Assembly (NCBI RefSeq): GCF_015679265.1
Contig: NZ_CP064942.1
Coordinates: 4,134,001 to 4,198,000, forward strand
Length of the DNA stretch: 64,000 nt
Direction of reading: 5' to 3'
Origin: Pontivivens ytuae
GTDB taxonomy: Bacteria; Pseudomonadota; Alphaproteobacteria; Rhodobacterales; Rhodobacteraceae
Made by a program: the position numbers and the translations under genes. Of the stretch, positions 1-8,556 are shown in pieces. The notes under the pieces were generated by a model that had not been told where the DNA came from, ran no database searches, and saw only the letters and a program-made list of their open reading frames with translations. Numbering within the stretch: position 1 is the stretch's first letter; each line of letters opens with the position of its first letter.

Positions 1-772
1 ACTCCCGCATCGTGCTGGCGAGCGCCCCGGTGGAGCCCCTCGGCGTCTTCATCTGCACACCAAGGATGCGCTCGAAGATCCTCCGCCCCATCACGAGGTC
101 CGCGCGCTGCCCCGCCCGGTCGATGAAGCTTGCGCGCAGCGACTTGATGAGGAAATCGAAGAGGAGCGCGACCCCGATGCCCACGGTCAGCGCCACCAGC
201 GACTCCGTCGCCTCGTTCGGCAGCACCCGGTCGTAGACCACCATGATGAAGATCGAGGTGGCGAGCCCCAGGACGCTGGAGATCGCGGCGGCCAGCACGA
301 CCTGCGTGTAGGCCCAGCGGCTCTCGGCCAGGGTCGACCAGAACCAGTGCCCCTTCGCGGGCGCCTGCGGACTGCCGTCCGTATCGGCGCGCGGATGCAG
401 GAACAGCGCGCGCCCGTCATGGCTCGCCGCCAGCGCCGCGCGCTTCACATGCACCGCGTCGCGGTCGGACAGCGCGGGATCGAAGACGGTGAACCGGTTG
501 CCGCGGCGCGCCAGCACCAGCACCGCGGCGCCATGCTCGCCCAGCAGGATCGCGGGCAGCATGTCGTCGGTCAGCCGCGCGACCTTCAACTGCGCGAGGG
601 CGGTGACGAAGCCCAGATCCTCCGCCGCGCGCGCGATGTCGTCGAGATCGGCGGCCGCCTTCAGCCCCATCTCGTGCGACCGCAGATGGGCGAGCGAGGC
701 CGCGAGGCCCTGCTCGCGCGCCGCGAAGATCAGGCAGGCCTCCAGCGGCGACAGGTTGGCGCGGTCGCTCAT
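1..772 (-). CDS. Type I secretion system permease/ATPase, N-terminal part (cut by window edge)
   Basis: Partial gene, open at the left edge; about 257 residues are visible. Residues 1-125 form a C39-peptidase-like domain with no catalytic Cys/His pair, as in HlyB/LapB-type exporters. A transmembrane region starts near residue 145 (WAYTQVVLAAAISSVLGLA), followed by the family stretch SIFIMVVYDRVLPN and further transmembrane material. The nucleotide-binding domain must lie beyond the window. The start codon overlaps the stop of the TolC-like gene as ATGA, so the two are translationally coupled. The role inferred from family is the inner-membrane motor that exports an unfolded substrate. The nearby 1,433-residue surface protein is the obvious candidate substrate. 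Confidence 0.9.
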   Translation of the reverse strand, partial: MSDRANLSPLEACLIFAAREQGLAASLAHLRSHEMGLKAAADLDDIARAAEDLGFVTALAQLKVARLTDDMLPAILLGEHGAAVLVLARRGNRFTVFDPALSDRDAVHVKRAALAASHDGRALFLHPRADTDGSPQAPAKGHWFWSTLAESRWAYTQVVLAAAISSVLGLATSIFIMVVYDRVLPNEATESLVALTVGIGVALLFDFLIKSLRASFIDRAGQRADLVMGRRIFERILGVQMKTPRGSTGALASTMRE

Positions 773-2181
773 ACCGCATCCTCCGGCGGCGGACCCAGCA
801 CGTCGGTCACGGGATCGAGGCGCCCTTCCAGCCCGATGACGTCGAGCAGATCGCCGGTCAGGTCCAGCACCTCGAAGGCGGCGGCCTGTCCGTCGGCGCG
901 CAGCGTCGCCTCCCGCGTCGCGGCCTGCGTCAGGTCGCGCTGCGCGTCGAGAATGTCGGTGAAGCTACGCTGGCCGATGGCAAAGAGCTCCTGCGCCGCG
1001 GCCAGCCCGGCCTCGTTCGCCGCCGTCGCACTGACCGCGGCGGCAAGGCGGGTCGGAAAGGCATCGCGGTTCGCCAGCGCGATGTCGAGCGCGCGCGTGA
1101 CCTCCCGCCGCGTCTCGCCCAGCGTGCTGCGCGCGGCCGCGACCTCGCTCGCCGCCTCGGCCTCCAGCGCGCCGATGCGCCCGGCGGTGAAGATGTTCTG
1201 GTCCACCGACAGGCCGAGGAAGACGTCCTCGTCCCCGTCGCTCGACAGCACATCGCCTCGCCGCCCCGTCAGCTCGACGAAGACGGCCGGGAACCGCTGG
1301 GCGCGGACGACCTCCAGCTCCGCCTGCGCCGCGGTGATCCGCAGCCGCGCCAGCGCCAGCTGCCGGCCGGAGCCGACCCGCGCCCGGGCCGTGGCAGTCT
1401 CCAGGAGGGGCGGTTCGGGCGGCAGCGCGATCTCCGCCGGGGGCGGCCCGATGATGGAAGCATAGGACGCCTCCGCCGTGGCGCGCCCGGTCTCGGCCTG
1501 CGCCAGCCGCACCCGCGCATCGGCGAGGCGGCTGCGCGCGACCATGACATCGCTGGTTGTCGCGACCCCCTGCTCCATCCGTTCCGAGGTCTGCGCCACG
1601 AACAACTGATGCGCGGCCGCGTCCCGCCGCGCGAGCTCCAGCAGTTCCGATTGCAGCCACAGATCGAGCGTCGCCCGCACCGCCCGCAGCGCGAGGGCGG
1701 AGAGCAGGAGCTCCGTCTGCGCATCGACCTGCAACTCCTCCACCTCGTTGAGGCTGATCCGGTTGCGGGTCGCCGCCCCGTCGAAGACGAGCTGGCGCGC
1801 GGTGACGAAAAGCTGCGTGTCCTCGCCCGAGCTGTCGCCGAGCACCGACGTCCCCGCCGTCACCCCGCCCGTGAGCTGCGGCCGGAAGCCGGAGCGCAGC
1901 GCCCGGCCCCGCGCCTCGACACCCGCCGAGCGGGCGCGCTGGCCATCCACCGCCGGAAAATCGAGCGTAGCCTGCCGGATGGTTCGGGCAAAATCGCTGT
2001 CCGAATAGTCCGACGCCGCGATCGCCGCGGGCATGGGTCGGCCTTCGCGCACCGGTGCCTCGACGACCCGCACGCCCTCCCGCGGCAGCAGGGACCGCTC
2101 GCCCCCGCCACCGCAGGCCGAAAGCAGCGTGAGCACGCCGACCGCCACCGGCAACGCCATCTGACGAAGCCGCTCAGTCAC
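769..2181 (-). CDS. TolC-family outer membrane factor, predicted lipoprotein
   Basis: 470 residues. The N-terminus has a hydrophobic segment ending in the lipobox LLSAC followed by a glycine run (Cys at residue 23), so lipidation is predicted. The rest has the coiled-coil repeat character of outer-membrane efflux proteins, with long Ala/Arg/Glu-rich helices and two similar halves. The gene lies between the SapC-like gene (8-nt overlap) and the type I secretion ATPase (4-nt overlap), so all three are one transcript. It is the likely outer-membrane exit duct of that exporter. Lipidation is usual in OprM/CusC-type factors but less so in type I secretion, which leaves a small chance that it serves another pump. 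Confidence 0.88.
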   Translation of the reverse strand: MTERLRQMALPVAVGVLTLLSACGGGGERSLLPREGVRVVEAPVREGRPMPAAIAASDYSDSDFARTIRQATLDFPAVDGQRARSAGVEARGRALRSGFRPQLTGGVTAGTSVLGDSSGEDTQLFVTARQLVFDGAATRNRISLNEVEELQVDAQTELLLSALALRAVRATLDLWLQSELLELARRDAAAHQLFVAQTSERMEQGVATTSDVMVARSRLADARVRLAQAETGRATAEASYASIIGPPPAEIALPPEPPLLETATARARVGSGRQLALARLRITAAQAELEVVRAQRFPAVFVELTGRRGDVLSSDGDEDVFLGLSVDQNIFTAGRIGALEAEAASEVAAARSTLGETRREVTRALDIALANRDAFPTRLAAAVSATAANEAGLAAAQELFAIGQRSFTDILDAQRDLTQAATREATLRADGQAAAFEVLDLTGDLLDVIGLEGRLDPVTDVLGPPPEDAV

Positions 2182-2944
2182 GCCACTGCGCCTCCTGCAG
2201 CGCCTCGAGAAACCCGTCGAGCGCGGTGGTCGACGGATCCGGGGGCCGCTGTTGCGCCACGTGCAGCGCCTGAAGCCGCCCGATCTGGATCAGGGAGATC
2301 GCATGCGCATGGACCAGCGCCTGCAGCGTCGTGTCCGCCGGCAAGTGCGGCAGGTATCGCCGCGGGCTGACGGCAAGCAGCTTCTGGTTCAGGATGAAGA
2401 TCTGCGACCGGTCGGACCGGGTCAGCTTCTCGTACTTGAAGGGGATCAGGAGCCCGCTGTCGACGATCATGTCGACCACCCGGCGCGTCCGCTGCATGTC
2501 GGCCTTCCGCTCCAGCAGGAACCGGCGGACCTTGCGCGTCTCCTCCGACATCTCGCCGGTCACGTCGTAGTAAGGGACGGACACGTCGCGCGCATCGGGC
2601 GGCGCGATCGCCGATTGCTCATCGACGAGCAGGTCGTCCTCCTTCGGATCCTCCGTCATCGCGAAGGGATAGGAGCGCAATGCTGCCGGCACGTAGGGCC
2701 CCCGCCACCGTCCGCGCTCATCGACGAAGACGTTGCGCCCGCCGTCGAGCGAGAACAGCATGTAGGGTGTCACCCGCCCCGCGATCCGCTTGAAGACGAA
2801 GGGCGCGTAGCTCGCCACCAGACTGATCTCGCTCAGCCCGATCGGACTGCCGAGCAGCCGTCGCGCGAAGCGATACGTCGTAAAGCGCGGCCACCGGCGC
2901 CCCGCGAAGGACGCGTTTACCGGGATCAATCGTTGCGATGTCAT
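2174..2944 (-). CDS. SapC-family protein
   Basis: 256 residues from the ATG at 2944 (MTSQRLIPVN). An upstream in-frame extension is possible but adds a low-complexity Arg/Gly tail. The protein matches the SapC family pattern: an N-terminal 'P(V)N...' segment, the motif YAPFVFKRI with a following MLFSLD, and a conserved central 'F(V)DERGRW' region. SapC-like genes were named from S-layer export loci and often lie beside type I exporters, but their biochemical role is not settled. No signal peptide is visible, so it is probably cytoplasmic. It overlaps the TolC-like gene downstream by 8 nt. I infer an accessory role in export of the large surface protein encoded just upstream. Confidence 0.85.
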   Translation of the reverse strand: MTSQRLIPVNASFAGRRWPRFTTYRFARRLLGSPIGLSEISLVASYAPFVFKRIAGRVTPYMLFSLDGGRNVFVDERGRWRGPYVPAALRSYPFAMTEDPKEDDLLVDEQSAIAPPDARDVSVPYYDVTGEMSEETRKVRRFLLERKADMQRTRRVVDMIVDSGLLIPFKYEKLTRSDRSQIFILNQKLLAVSPRRYLPHLPADTTLQALVHAHAISLIQIGRLQALHVAQQRPPDPSTTALDGFLEALQEAQWRD

Positions 2945-3008
2945 GTACCTGCCAGAGGGCGCGCCCGGACCTTGCCCTGTCCGGACGCGCCCCTCCCTCA
3001 CCGTTTCC

Positions 3009-6000
3009 TCAGGTGTTCGCCTGCACGGCCGAGAAGTCGTAGATGTTCTCGTCGCTCAGCGTCGTCCCATCCACGTTCTCCAGCACGGCAATGCCCTGCA
3101 CCCGATCTTCGTCCGCCGCGCTGTCGTCGAGATCGACGGTCAGGATCAGCGTGCGATCCTCGCTGTCGTCGGTGATAGCGGCGATGATCGTCCCGTCATC
3201 GCCCACGGCGCTTGCATCGAGCGAGTCCACCAGATCGAGGACGGCCTGGATCTCCTGCGTCGTGGCCGAGCCGTCGCGCAAATCCTCGTAGGTCGATGTC
3301 AGCGCCACCTTGGTGGAGAACACGACGAACCCGGTCTCCGCCCCCAGCACGCCGCCCTCGGCCAGCGTCTGCAGTTCGAGCCCCGGCAGCTCCTCACCGA
3401 GGTCGTCGGTGCGGAACAGCAGCCGGTCGGCCTCCTCCCCCGCGCCGGCGGTGAAGCCGGTCACCTGGTTGAGACCCTCGCTTTCCGCAAAGCCCGCGCT
3501 GTTGGCGGTGAAGAGCAGCAGGTCGTTGCCGCCCGCGCTGATATCGATGTCGTTGGCGATGGAGGTGTCGACGATCAGGTCGTTGCCGTCCGTGCCATTG
3601 ATATCCTCCACCGGATCGCTGCCGTCGATGTTGCGCGCGGTCTGGATCGCGGTCACCTCGTCCAGCTCCTCGGGCAGGAAGACCGGCGTATCGCGGGCGA
3701 AGTACGATTTCACGTTGCCCGCCTCGAAGTCGTAGGTGTTGTTCGACAGCGTGATGTCGCCGTTGTCGTAGCGCGCGTCGATGCTCAGCCCGCTATTGTC
3801 CACGAAGGTCGAGTTGGTGATCGAGACCTTGTCCGAGCCTTCCGCCCCGCCGACCGATGCGGCGTTGTTGGTGAAGGTCGTGTTGTCGATCGTGACCTCG
3901 GCCTGGTGGACGTAGAACCCGGTCTGCAGGTCCGTGAACGCGCTGTCGGTGATGTTGACCGTCGGCGTCGAGTGGATCTCGCTCAGGACGCCGCGGACAT
4001 AGACCGTATCCTCCGGCATCAGATCGGTGACGGAGACGTCGTGCAGCTTCACGACGACCGCGTCGCCCCGCACGTAGAAACCGTAGTCCTCGCCGGAGCC
4101 CAGATCCGAGTTCCGCTCGATATCGATGCCGGAGATGTCGACGAGAAGCGGGTTCTCCTCCGTCGCCGATCCACCATCGATCCGGAAGCGCCCGCCGAAG
4201 GTGACGTCGCCCACCCCGGTGATGCTGACGGACTCGGTGATGTTGAGCTGGACCGCGTCGTAGCTTCCGCTCCCGACGAAAATCTGTCCGCCCTCACCGG
4301 CGGCCGCCAGCGCCGCCTCGAGCGAGGTGAACGGGTTGATACCTTCGGTGCCATCGTCGCCATCGACGGCCACGTTGCCGTTGATGACGTAGATCTCGCC
4401 CGCGCCGATCTCGAAGCCCTCGCGGTCGAAACCGTTCGCCTCGTCCCAGACCAGTGCCGCCAGCTCGCCGGCCTCATTGTCGGTGTTGCCGTTGAAAACC
4501 GGACGGTCGCCGAAACCCTTGGCCGCGTCGCTCCGATTGTCCTCCGCCAGCTCACTCGCACCCACCCGGCTCTCGATCACCGCATCGTTGAGGTTGCCGA
4601 GCAGGTTGTCATGGAGCGACTGCTGCCGACCCTCGAAGTCCGGGGAGCCGCTGACGCGCGTCTGCACCACGTCGAAGATGGGCGCACCACCCTCCTCCAG
4701 GTAATCGACATAGGCGTTGCCGAGCTCCACGAAGGCCGCGTTCACCTCCGGCGTGCCACCGGGCAGGTTGGCGTAGTAGTCGTTGTCGAGGGCGTTCCAG
4801 ATCAGCTTGAAGGTGTCCGCGGCACTGCCCGCGTCCACCACCTCCAGCAGTCCGGCCGGCGACGGATCCCCATCGACGGTGATGCCGGAGATGTCGATCG
4901 CGGGCTGCAGGCTCTCGTTGTCCGCCGAGAGCGGATCGAAGTCGACATCGATGGTCAGCGTCGCGTCGGCCGCGAGGTCGATGACATACCCGTCGGCCTC
5001 CTCCGCGCTCAGCGTCAGCTCCAGCCCCTCGACACCCGTCGCGTCGAACGCGACATCAGCGGAAATGCCGGACAGATCGACACTGCCCGGATCGCCCTCG
5101 ATCAGGACAGTGCCCGCGCCGCCGATCTGCAAGCCGTCGGCCTGCTCCGCGGTCAGCGCCAGCTCGACGCCGGGCGCCACGTCGTAGGGAATGTCCGCGA
5201 AGTTGACGTCAACGAAGCCCGAGAGATCGGTGTCTTCCTCGATGAAACCGCCATCCGCGGCGAGGTTGTCCCAGTAGATGCTGTAGGCATCGCGAGCCGC
5301 GTCCTCGTCACCCGGCACGGCGTTGTATCCCTGCAGGATGACGTTGTCGAAGGACGCGAGATCGAAATTGCCGTTCTCCGTGCCGACGGTCTGGGTCAGG
5401 TCGCCCACCACATAGGTCACCGACCCGTCGTCGTTGATCGAGATCTCCAGCGTCTGGAAGCTTCCGTATTCGAAGCCGTCGGGCAGCCCGATGTCGATCC
5501 AGTCCGCCTCGTCACCCGATCCGATGCCGGTATAGACCCGGAAGGTCGCCGTGCCGTCCAGGGTGACGAACTCGATGATGGGATAGCCGCCGATTTCGCC
5601 GTCATCCCCCAGCGCGGTGGTCCAGAACCCGGCCTGGCGGAAGCCGCTGGTCGCGCCGTCGCCCGGCTCCCATGTCGGATCGATGTAGAGGTCGATGGAC
5701 GCACTCGTCGAGCCGTCCGGCAGGTCGAAGGCCCGGCCCTGGGTCTGCCGGAACGGGTCCTGATCCGCGACTGGATCGGTGGTCAGGCGCAGCACGGCCT
5801 CGCCCGAGAACTGCGCATCGATGCTCCCGAAATCCTCGACGACCTCGAAGGCGGCAGGCTCGAAACGGTCGGTGTACCAGGCGCCGTGCTCCGCCTCGTC
5901 GGCGAGCGTGATGCCGTCGCTGAAGTCCTCCGACAACGCCTCGCCGAAGCTCACGCGGCCATCTACGACATCGACCGCATTGTCAGCCTTGTCCTCGATG

Positions 6001-7310
6001 TCCCCGGTGGACACCTCGCTGGTCACTTCGCCGTCTTCGATGTCTTCGGCGATGTCGCTCTGCACGATCTGCTGAACATCGGCGACGCCGTCGATGTCGT
6101 CATTGTCGGCCCGCGTGTCGATCACGTTGTTCGCGTTGGCCACCGTGGAGCCGACCGCGCTGGTATCGCTCTTCGCCGTGGCACCGCTCGCGGTCAGCGC
6201 GTTGTTCAGGACGGTCGTGATCGTGGTGCCGTTGTTGAGCGTGTCGCCGCCCGTGGCACTGCCCACCGCGTTCGCCAGCGCATCCACGACGTCCCTCTCG
6301 GTGGCGCCGTTGGCCACGCCGGCCGACACGATGTTGGCGACCTTCACACCGGCCGCGAACAGGTCGGAGTTGCTGTCGGCGATCGGGTCCGAGTTCAGGA
6401 TGTCCGTGTCGTCTTCGAGCCCGAGCGCCGTGCGCACCTGCGTCAGCGCCTCGTCGACCGTGCGTCCGCCATTGACGAGCCGCGCGACCAGCGTCGTGAC
6501 CGGCGACAGGACCGTGGAGCCTGCCGGGGCGGTCAGCGTTCCCTCGAAGGCGAGACCGGTGAGCACGTCCGTCCCGCCCTGGGACACGATGGTCGTTCCG
6601 GGATCCACGTCGAGGCTGAACCGCCCCTGCGCATCCGTCGTCGTCGACGCCTCGCCGACGTCGAACACGCCGTTGTCGTTCGTGTCCCCGAACACCGTCG
6701 CGCCCGAGATGTAGCCGTCGATCACGACGCCGGACAGTGGGGAGGAGCTGTCTCCACCTCCTCCACCACTGCCGCCGCCTCCAGCTGCAGCGGCAACGCC
6801 CGCTGCGAGTGCGCCGATTGCCCCCGCGATCGGCGCCACGGATGCAGTTGCGGCCTCGGCAGGGACCATTGCATCCGCCTGGATCAGATATTCACCGTCA
6901 GCATTCACGCTGTAGTCGCCCGCCGCGACCTGGAACACGCCGCCATCGCTCGTGGTCACCAGCAGGCTGCCGTCCTCCTGCACCGCGATCTCGACGATAT
7001 CCTCGACCGAGGGCGCGCTATCGGCCTGCGCCTGGGCGGCGGCCGCCGGCAGGATCAGGAGGCTCACCAGCCCGCCCGAGAGCACGTTGCGCCGCTGCGT
7101 CCGTGCCCAGTCCTTCAGGAACTTCAACCGCGCCGCGCGACCGGTCGGAACCTCGATCCGGCGCTGAGGCAGGCCTGCCATTGCCGGATCCGCTTCAATA
7201 TCTTTTTGAGAAAATGAGATGCCTTCGAGTCGATGTCCACCCAGCATGGCGGGCCGCAGGTCGAGACTCTTCAGCGAGCCAGTAATATCTTTTACTGATA
7301 CGTCAGTCAT
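3009..7310 (-). CDS. Large surface/adhesin-like protein with parallel beta-helix region
   Basis: 1,433 residues from ATG 7310, which has a good ribosome site (GAGGACGGAA). An ATG at 7364 would add 18 residues but abuts an AT-rich motif and has no ribosome site. Order of parts: a polar lead of about 70 residues; a hydrophobic stretch at 76-95 ending AAAAQAQA; a short beta domain; a Gly/Ala linker near 176-187; an SdrD/carboxypeptidase-regulatory-like domain (FGDTNDNGVFD); a long acidic, Ala/Val/Asp-rich middle; a right-handed beta-helix near 1000-1220 (the FTSLEAALAAAGEGG repeat-onset motif and many N-x-[TS] turns); and an acidic C-terminus. Cys is absent or rare, as in exported repeat proteins. 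Clustering with SapC and type I secretion genes suggests it is their cargo. The exact function is unknown. Confidence 0.85.
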   Translation of the reverse strand: MTDVSVKDITGSLKSLDLRPAMLGGHRLEGISFSQKDIEADPAMAGLPQRRIEVPTGRAARLKFLKDWARTQRRNVLSGGLVSLLILPAAAAQAQADSAPSVEDIVEIAVQEDGSLLVTTSDGGVFQVAAGDYSVNADGEYLIQADAMVPAEAATASVAPIAGAIGALAAGVAAAAGGGGSGGGGGDSSSPLSGVVIDGYISGATVFGDTNDNGVFDVGEASTTTDAQGRFSLDVDPGTTIVSQGGTDVLTGLAFEGTLTAPAGSTVLSPVTTLVARLVNGGRTVDEALTQVRTALGLEDDTDILNSDPIADSNSDLFAAGVKVANIVSAGVANGATERDVVDALANAVGSATGGDTLNNGTTITTVLNNALTASGATAKSDTSAVGSTVANANNVIDTRADNDDIDGVADVQQIVQSDIAEDIEDGEVTSEVSTGDIEDKADNAVDVVDGRVSFGEALSEDFSDGITLADEAEHGAWYTDRFEPAAFEVVEDFGSIDAQFSGEAVLRLTTDPVADQDPFRQTQGRAFDLPDGSTSASIDLYIDPTWEPGDGATSGFRQAGFWTTALGDDGEIGGYPIIEFVTLDGTATFRVYTGIGSGDEADWIDIGLPDGFEYGSFQTLEISINDDGSVTYVVGDLTQTVGTENGNFDLASFDNVILQGYNAVPGDEDAARDAYSIYWDNLAADGGFIEEDTDLSGFVDVNFADIPYDVAPGVELALTAEQADGLQIGGAGTVLIEGDPGSVDLSGISADVAFDATGVEGLELTLSAEEADGYVIDLAADATLTIDVDFDPLSADNESLQPAIDISGITVDGDPSPAGLLEVVDAGSAADTFKLIWNALDNDYYANLPGGTPEVNAAFVELGNAYVDYLEEGGAPIFDVVQTRVSGSPDFEGRQQSLHDNLLGNLNDAVIESRVGASELAEDNRSDAAKGFGDRPVFNGNTDNEAGELAALVWDEANGFDREGFEIGAGEIYVINGNVAVDGDDGTEGINPFTSLEAALAAAGEGGQIFVGSGSYDAVQLNITESVSITGVGDVTFGGRFRIDGGSATEENPLLVDISGIDIERNSDLGSGEDYGFYVRGDAVVVKLHDVSVTDLMPEDTVYVRGVLSEIHSTPTVNITDSAFTDLQTGFYVHQAEVTIDNTTFTNNAASVGGAEGSDKVSITNSTFVDNSGLSIDARYDNGDITLSNNTYDFEAGNVKSYFARDTPVFLPEELDEVTAIQTARNIDGSDPVEDINGTDGNDLIVDTSIANDIDISAGGNDLLLFTANSAGFAESEGLNQVTGFTAGAGEEADRLLFRTDDLGEELPGLELQTLAEGGVLGAETGFVVFSTKVALTSTYEDLRDGSATTQEIQAVLDLVDSLDASAVGDDGTIIAAITDDSEDRTLILTVDLDDSAADEDRVQGIAVLENVDGTTLSDENIYDFSAVQANT

Positions 7311-7365
7311 TTCCGTCCTCACGGTCAAAGATGGCGTGCTTGAGGATCCATTGATTCGATCCATA

Positions 7366-7383
7366 TTATTATCAATTTGATAT
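7366..7383. promoter_or_regulatory. AT-rich 18-bp motif, copy 1 (upstream of the surface protein gene)
   Basis: TTATTATCAATTTGATAT lies 56 bp upstream of the preferred start of the surface protein gene. The core ATCAATTTGAT is nearly a perfect inverted repeat, and the site stands out in very GC-rich DNA. A second copy differing at one position lies at 8445-8462, upstream of the GspE-like gene. It is likely an operator or promoter element; the regulator is unknown, and the AraC protein at 8557-9483 is the nearest candidate. Confidence 0.55.
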
Positions 7384-7418
7384 CAATTGACTTGGCATGG
7401 GTCAACGAAATCGCGGCC

Positions 7419-8297
7419 TCAGCCGGCGTTTTCGATGCCTTCCGCCTCCCGGAAATCGACGAGGCCCGCCACCGCCGCATTCCAGATCGCGGAGCTCAGC
7501 GTCAGGCCGTCCATCCCGCCCCGGCTCAGCGGCCGCAGCCAGTGCGCCCGCGCGGCGACGACGTCCCCGAACTCGACATGGGAGAGGTAGCGCTGCGTCG
7601 GCTCGATGATCTCGCCGAGGACCAGCGTGCCCGAGCATCCCGGGCCGATCGACGCCCGCCGCGGCTCGGACCCGTTGCAGAAATGACAACCCCGCGGATC
7701 GCGCATCCAGAGCTGCCGCCGGCTGAGGCTCCGCGGAATGCCGCGGCCGAAGGGAACGTGGGCGGGCGGCTCCACCGGGCGGGCGCATCCGGCGCACAGC
7801 ATCGGTACCGCCCGCGGCGCCATGAGGAGGCGCAGGATACCGGGCTCAGCCAGGTCCATCGGTGCGACCCCGAGCCCGATCAGCCGGAAGGCGATGGCAT
7901 TCGCCGATTTCACATTGATCGGCGCGACGCATAGCACCCCGTCCCGCACCAGCTCCATCAGGTGCTGGGCGTGGGCAGGCTCCGAAATCTCCGGCAGGAC
8001 ACTGACCGTCAGCCGCCCGCCCAACCGCATCTTGCGGCGGGACGGCGGGACGAGCGGCTTCTTCACCCGGATCCGCCGATCCGCGCGCGTCGGTGCGGCC
8101 AGCTCCTCACCGCGCACCACGGCGGAGACGAGCGCGCGCATGATGGCGTCCGACGACACGATGCCGCCGGTCTCGGGGGAGCTCGCAACCAGGATCGCGC
8201 CGCCGTCGCTGGAGCCCGCGCGCATCAACGCCTTGCGGATCCGCGTCTCCAGCTTCAGCCCGGCCGACAGATCCGCGAGCGGAAACGCCTTGGTCAT
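7419..8297 (-). CDS. GspE/PilB-like protein with degenerate nucleotide-binding site
   Basis: 292 residues. The order of elements follows the C-terminal ATPase core of GspE/PilB-type secretion motors. Residues 34-49 (AILVASSPETGGIVSS) occupy the place of the Walker A loop ILVTGPTGSGKST, with the Lys and Thr/Ser lost. Residues 98-110 (VSVLPEISEPAHA) replace the Walker B segment LVGEIRDPETA. LCVAPINVKSANAIAFRLIGLGVAP matches the LHTN.A..AI.RL...G segment. Zinc-type CxxC pairs stand at C168/C171 and C204/C207. The N-terminal GspE domains are missing. It is therefore probably a pseudo-ATPase. No other type II secretion or pilus gene is in the window. It lies behind a small coupled reading frame and has no ribosome site of its own. 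Confidence 0.65.
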   Translation of the reverse strand: MTKAFPLADLSAGLKLETRIRKALMRAGSSDGGAILVASSPETGGIVSSDAIMRALVSAVVRGEELAAPTRADRRIRVKKPLVPPSRRKMRLGGRLTVSVLPEISEPAHAQHLMELVRDGVLCVAPINVKSANAIAFRLIGLGVAPMDLAEPGILRLLMAPRAVPMLCAGCARPVEPPAHVPFGRGIPRSLSRRQLWMRDPRGCHFCNGSEPRRASIGPGCSGTLVLGEIIEPTQRYLSHVEFGDVVAARAHWLRPLSRGGMDGLTLSSAIWNAAVAGLVDFREAEGIENAG

Positions 8298-8368
8298 GAC
8301 CGAACCGCGGCGGCGACCCGCAGCACCTCACCGTCTGTCCACGACACCTCGAATGATGCATTGCGCAT
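8294..8368 (-). CDS. 24-residue leader peptide coupled to the GspE-like gene
   Basis: ATG at 8368 follows a strong ribosome site (CGGAGGCGG, 7 nt spacing). The frame encodes 24 residues (MRNASFEVSWTDGEVL then RVAAAVRS) and ends with TGA overlapping the ATG of the GspE-like gene (ATGA). The larger gene has no Shine-Dalgarno sequence before its own start, so ribosomes probably arrive by termination-reinitiation from this frame. There is no resemblance to a known peptide. It could be a true short protein or only a coupling leader. Confidence 0.5.
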   Translation of the reverse strand: MRNASFEVSWTDGEVLRVAAAVRS

Positions 8369-8444
8369 GATCCGCCTCCGAGCCTCTCACCCCGGCGCCG
8401 AAGGATCCGGCGCGGGCGCTCAGCGACGGTAGCGCGCACCCCAT

Positions 8445-8462
8445 TTATTATCAATATGATAT
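8445..8462. promoter_or_regulatory. AT-rich 18-bp motif, copy 2 (upstream of leader and GspE-like gene)
   Basis: TTATTATCAATATGATAT matches the site at 7366-7383 in 17 of 18 positions. The core ATCAATATGAT is an inverted repeat. It lies 77 bp upstream of the small leader frame in a short AT-rich patch (8440-8530) between the AraC gene and the GspE-like gene. Sharing this site suggests that the surface protein gene and the GspE-like gene answer to the same regulator. Confidence 0.55.
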
Positions 8463-8556
8463 TTTATGAGGAAGGTGGGAGAGGCTTTCCCAGACTTAAA
8501 TTGCTCATTTAAAACGCATTGAACTGAACTCAGCGGCAAGAAGCATCTCGAAACTG

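Noticed and set aside
2943..7217. 1,424-residue open frame on the strand opposite the large surface protein gene
   Set aside because: It is rich in Arg, Val and Asp without domains, overlaps a clearly coding gene, and is a typical antisense open frame in GC-rich DNA.
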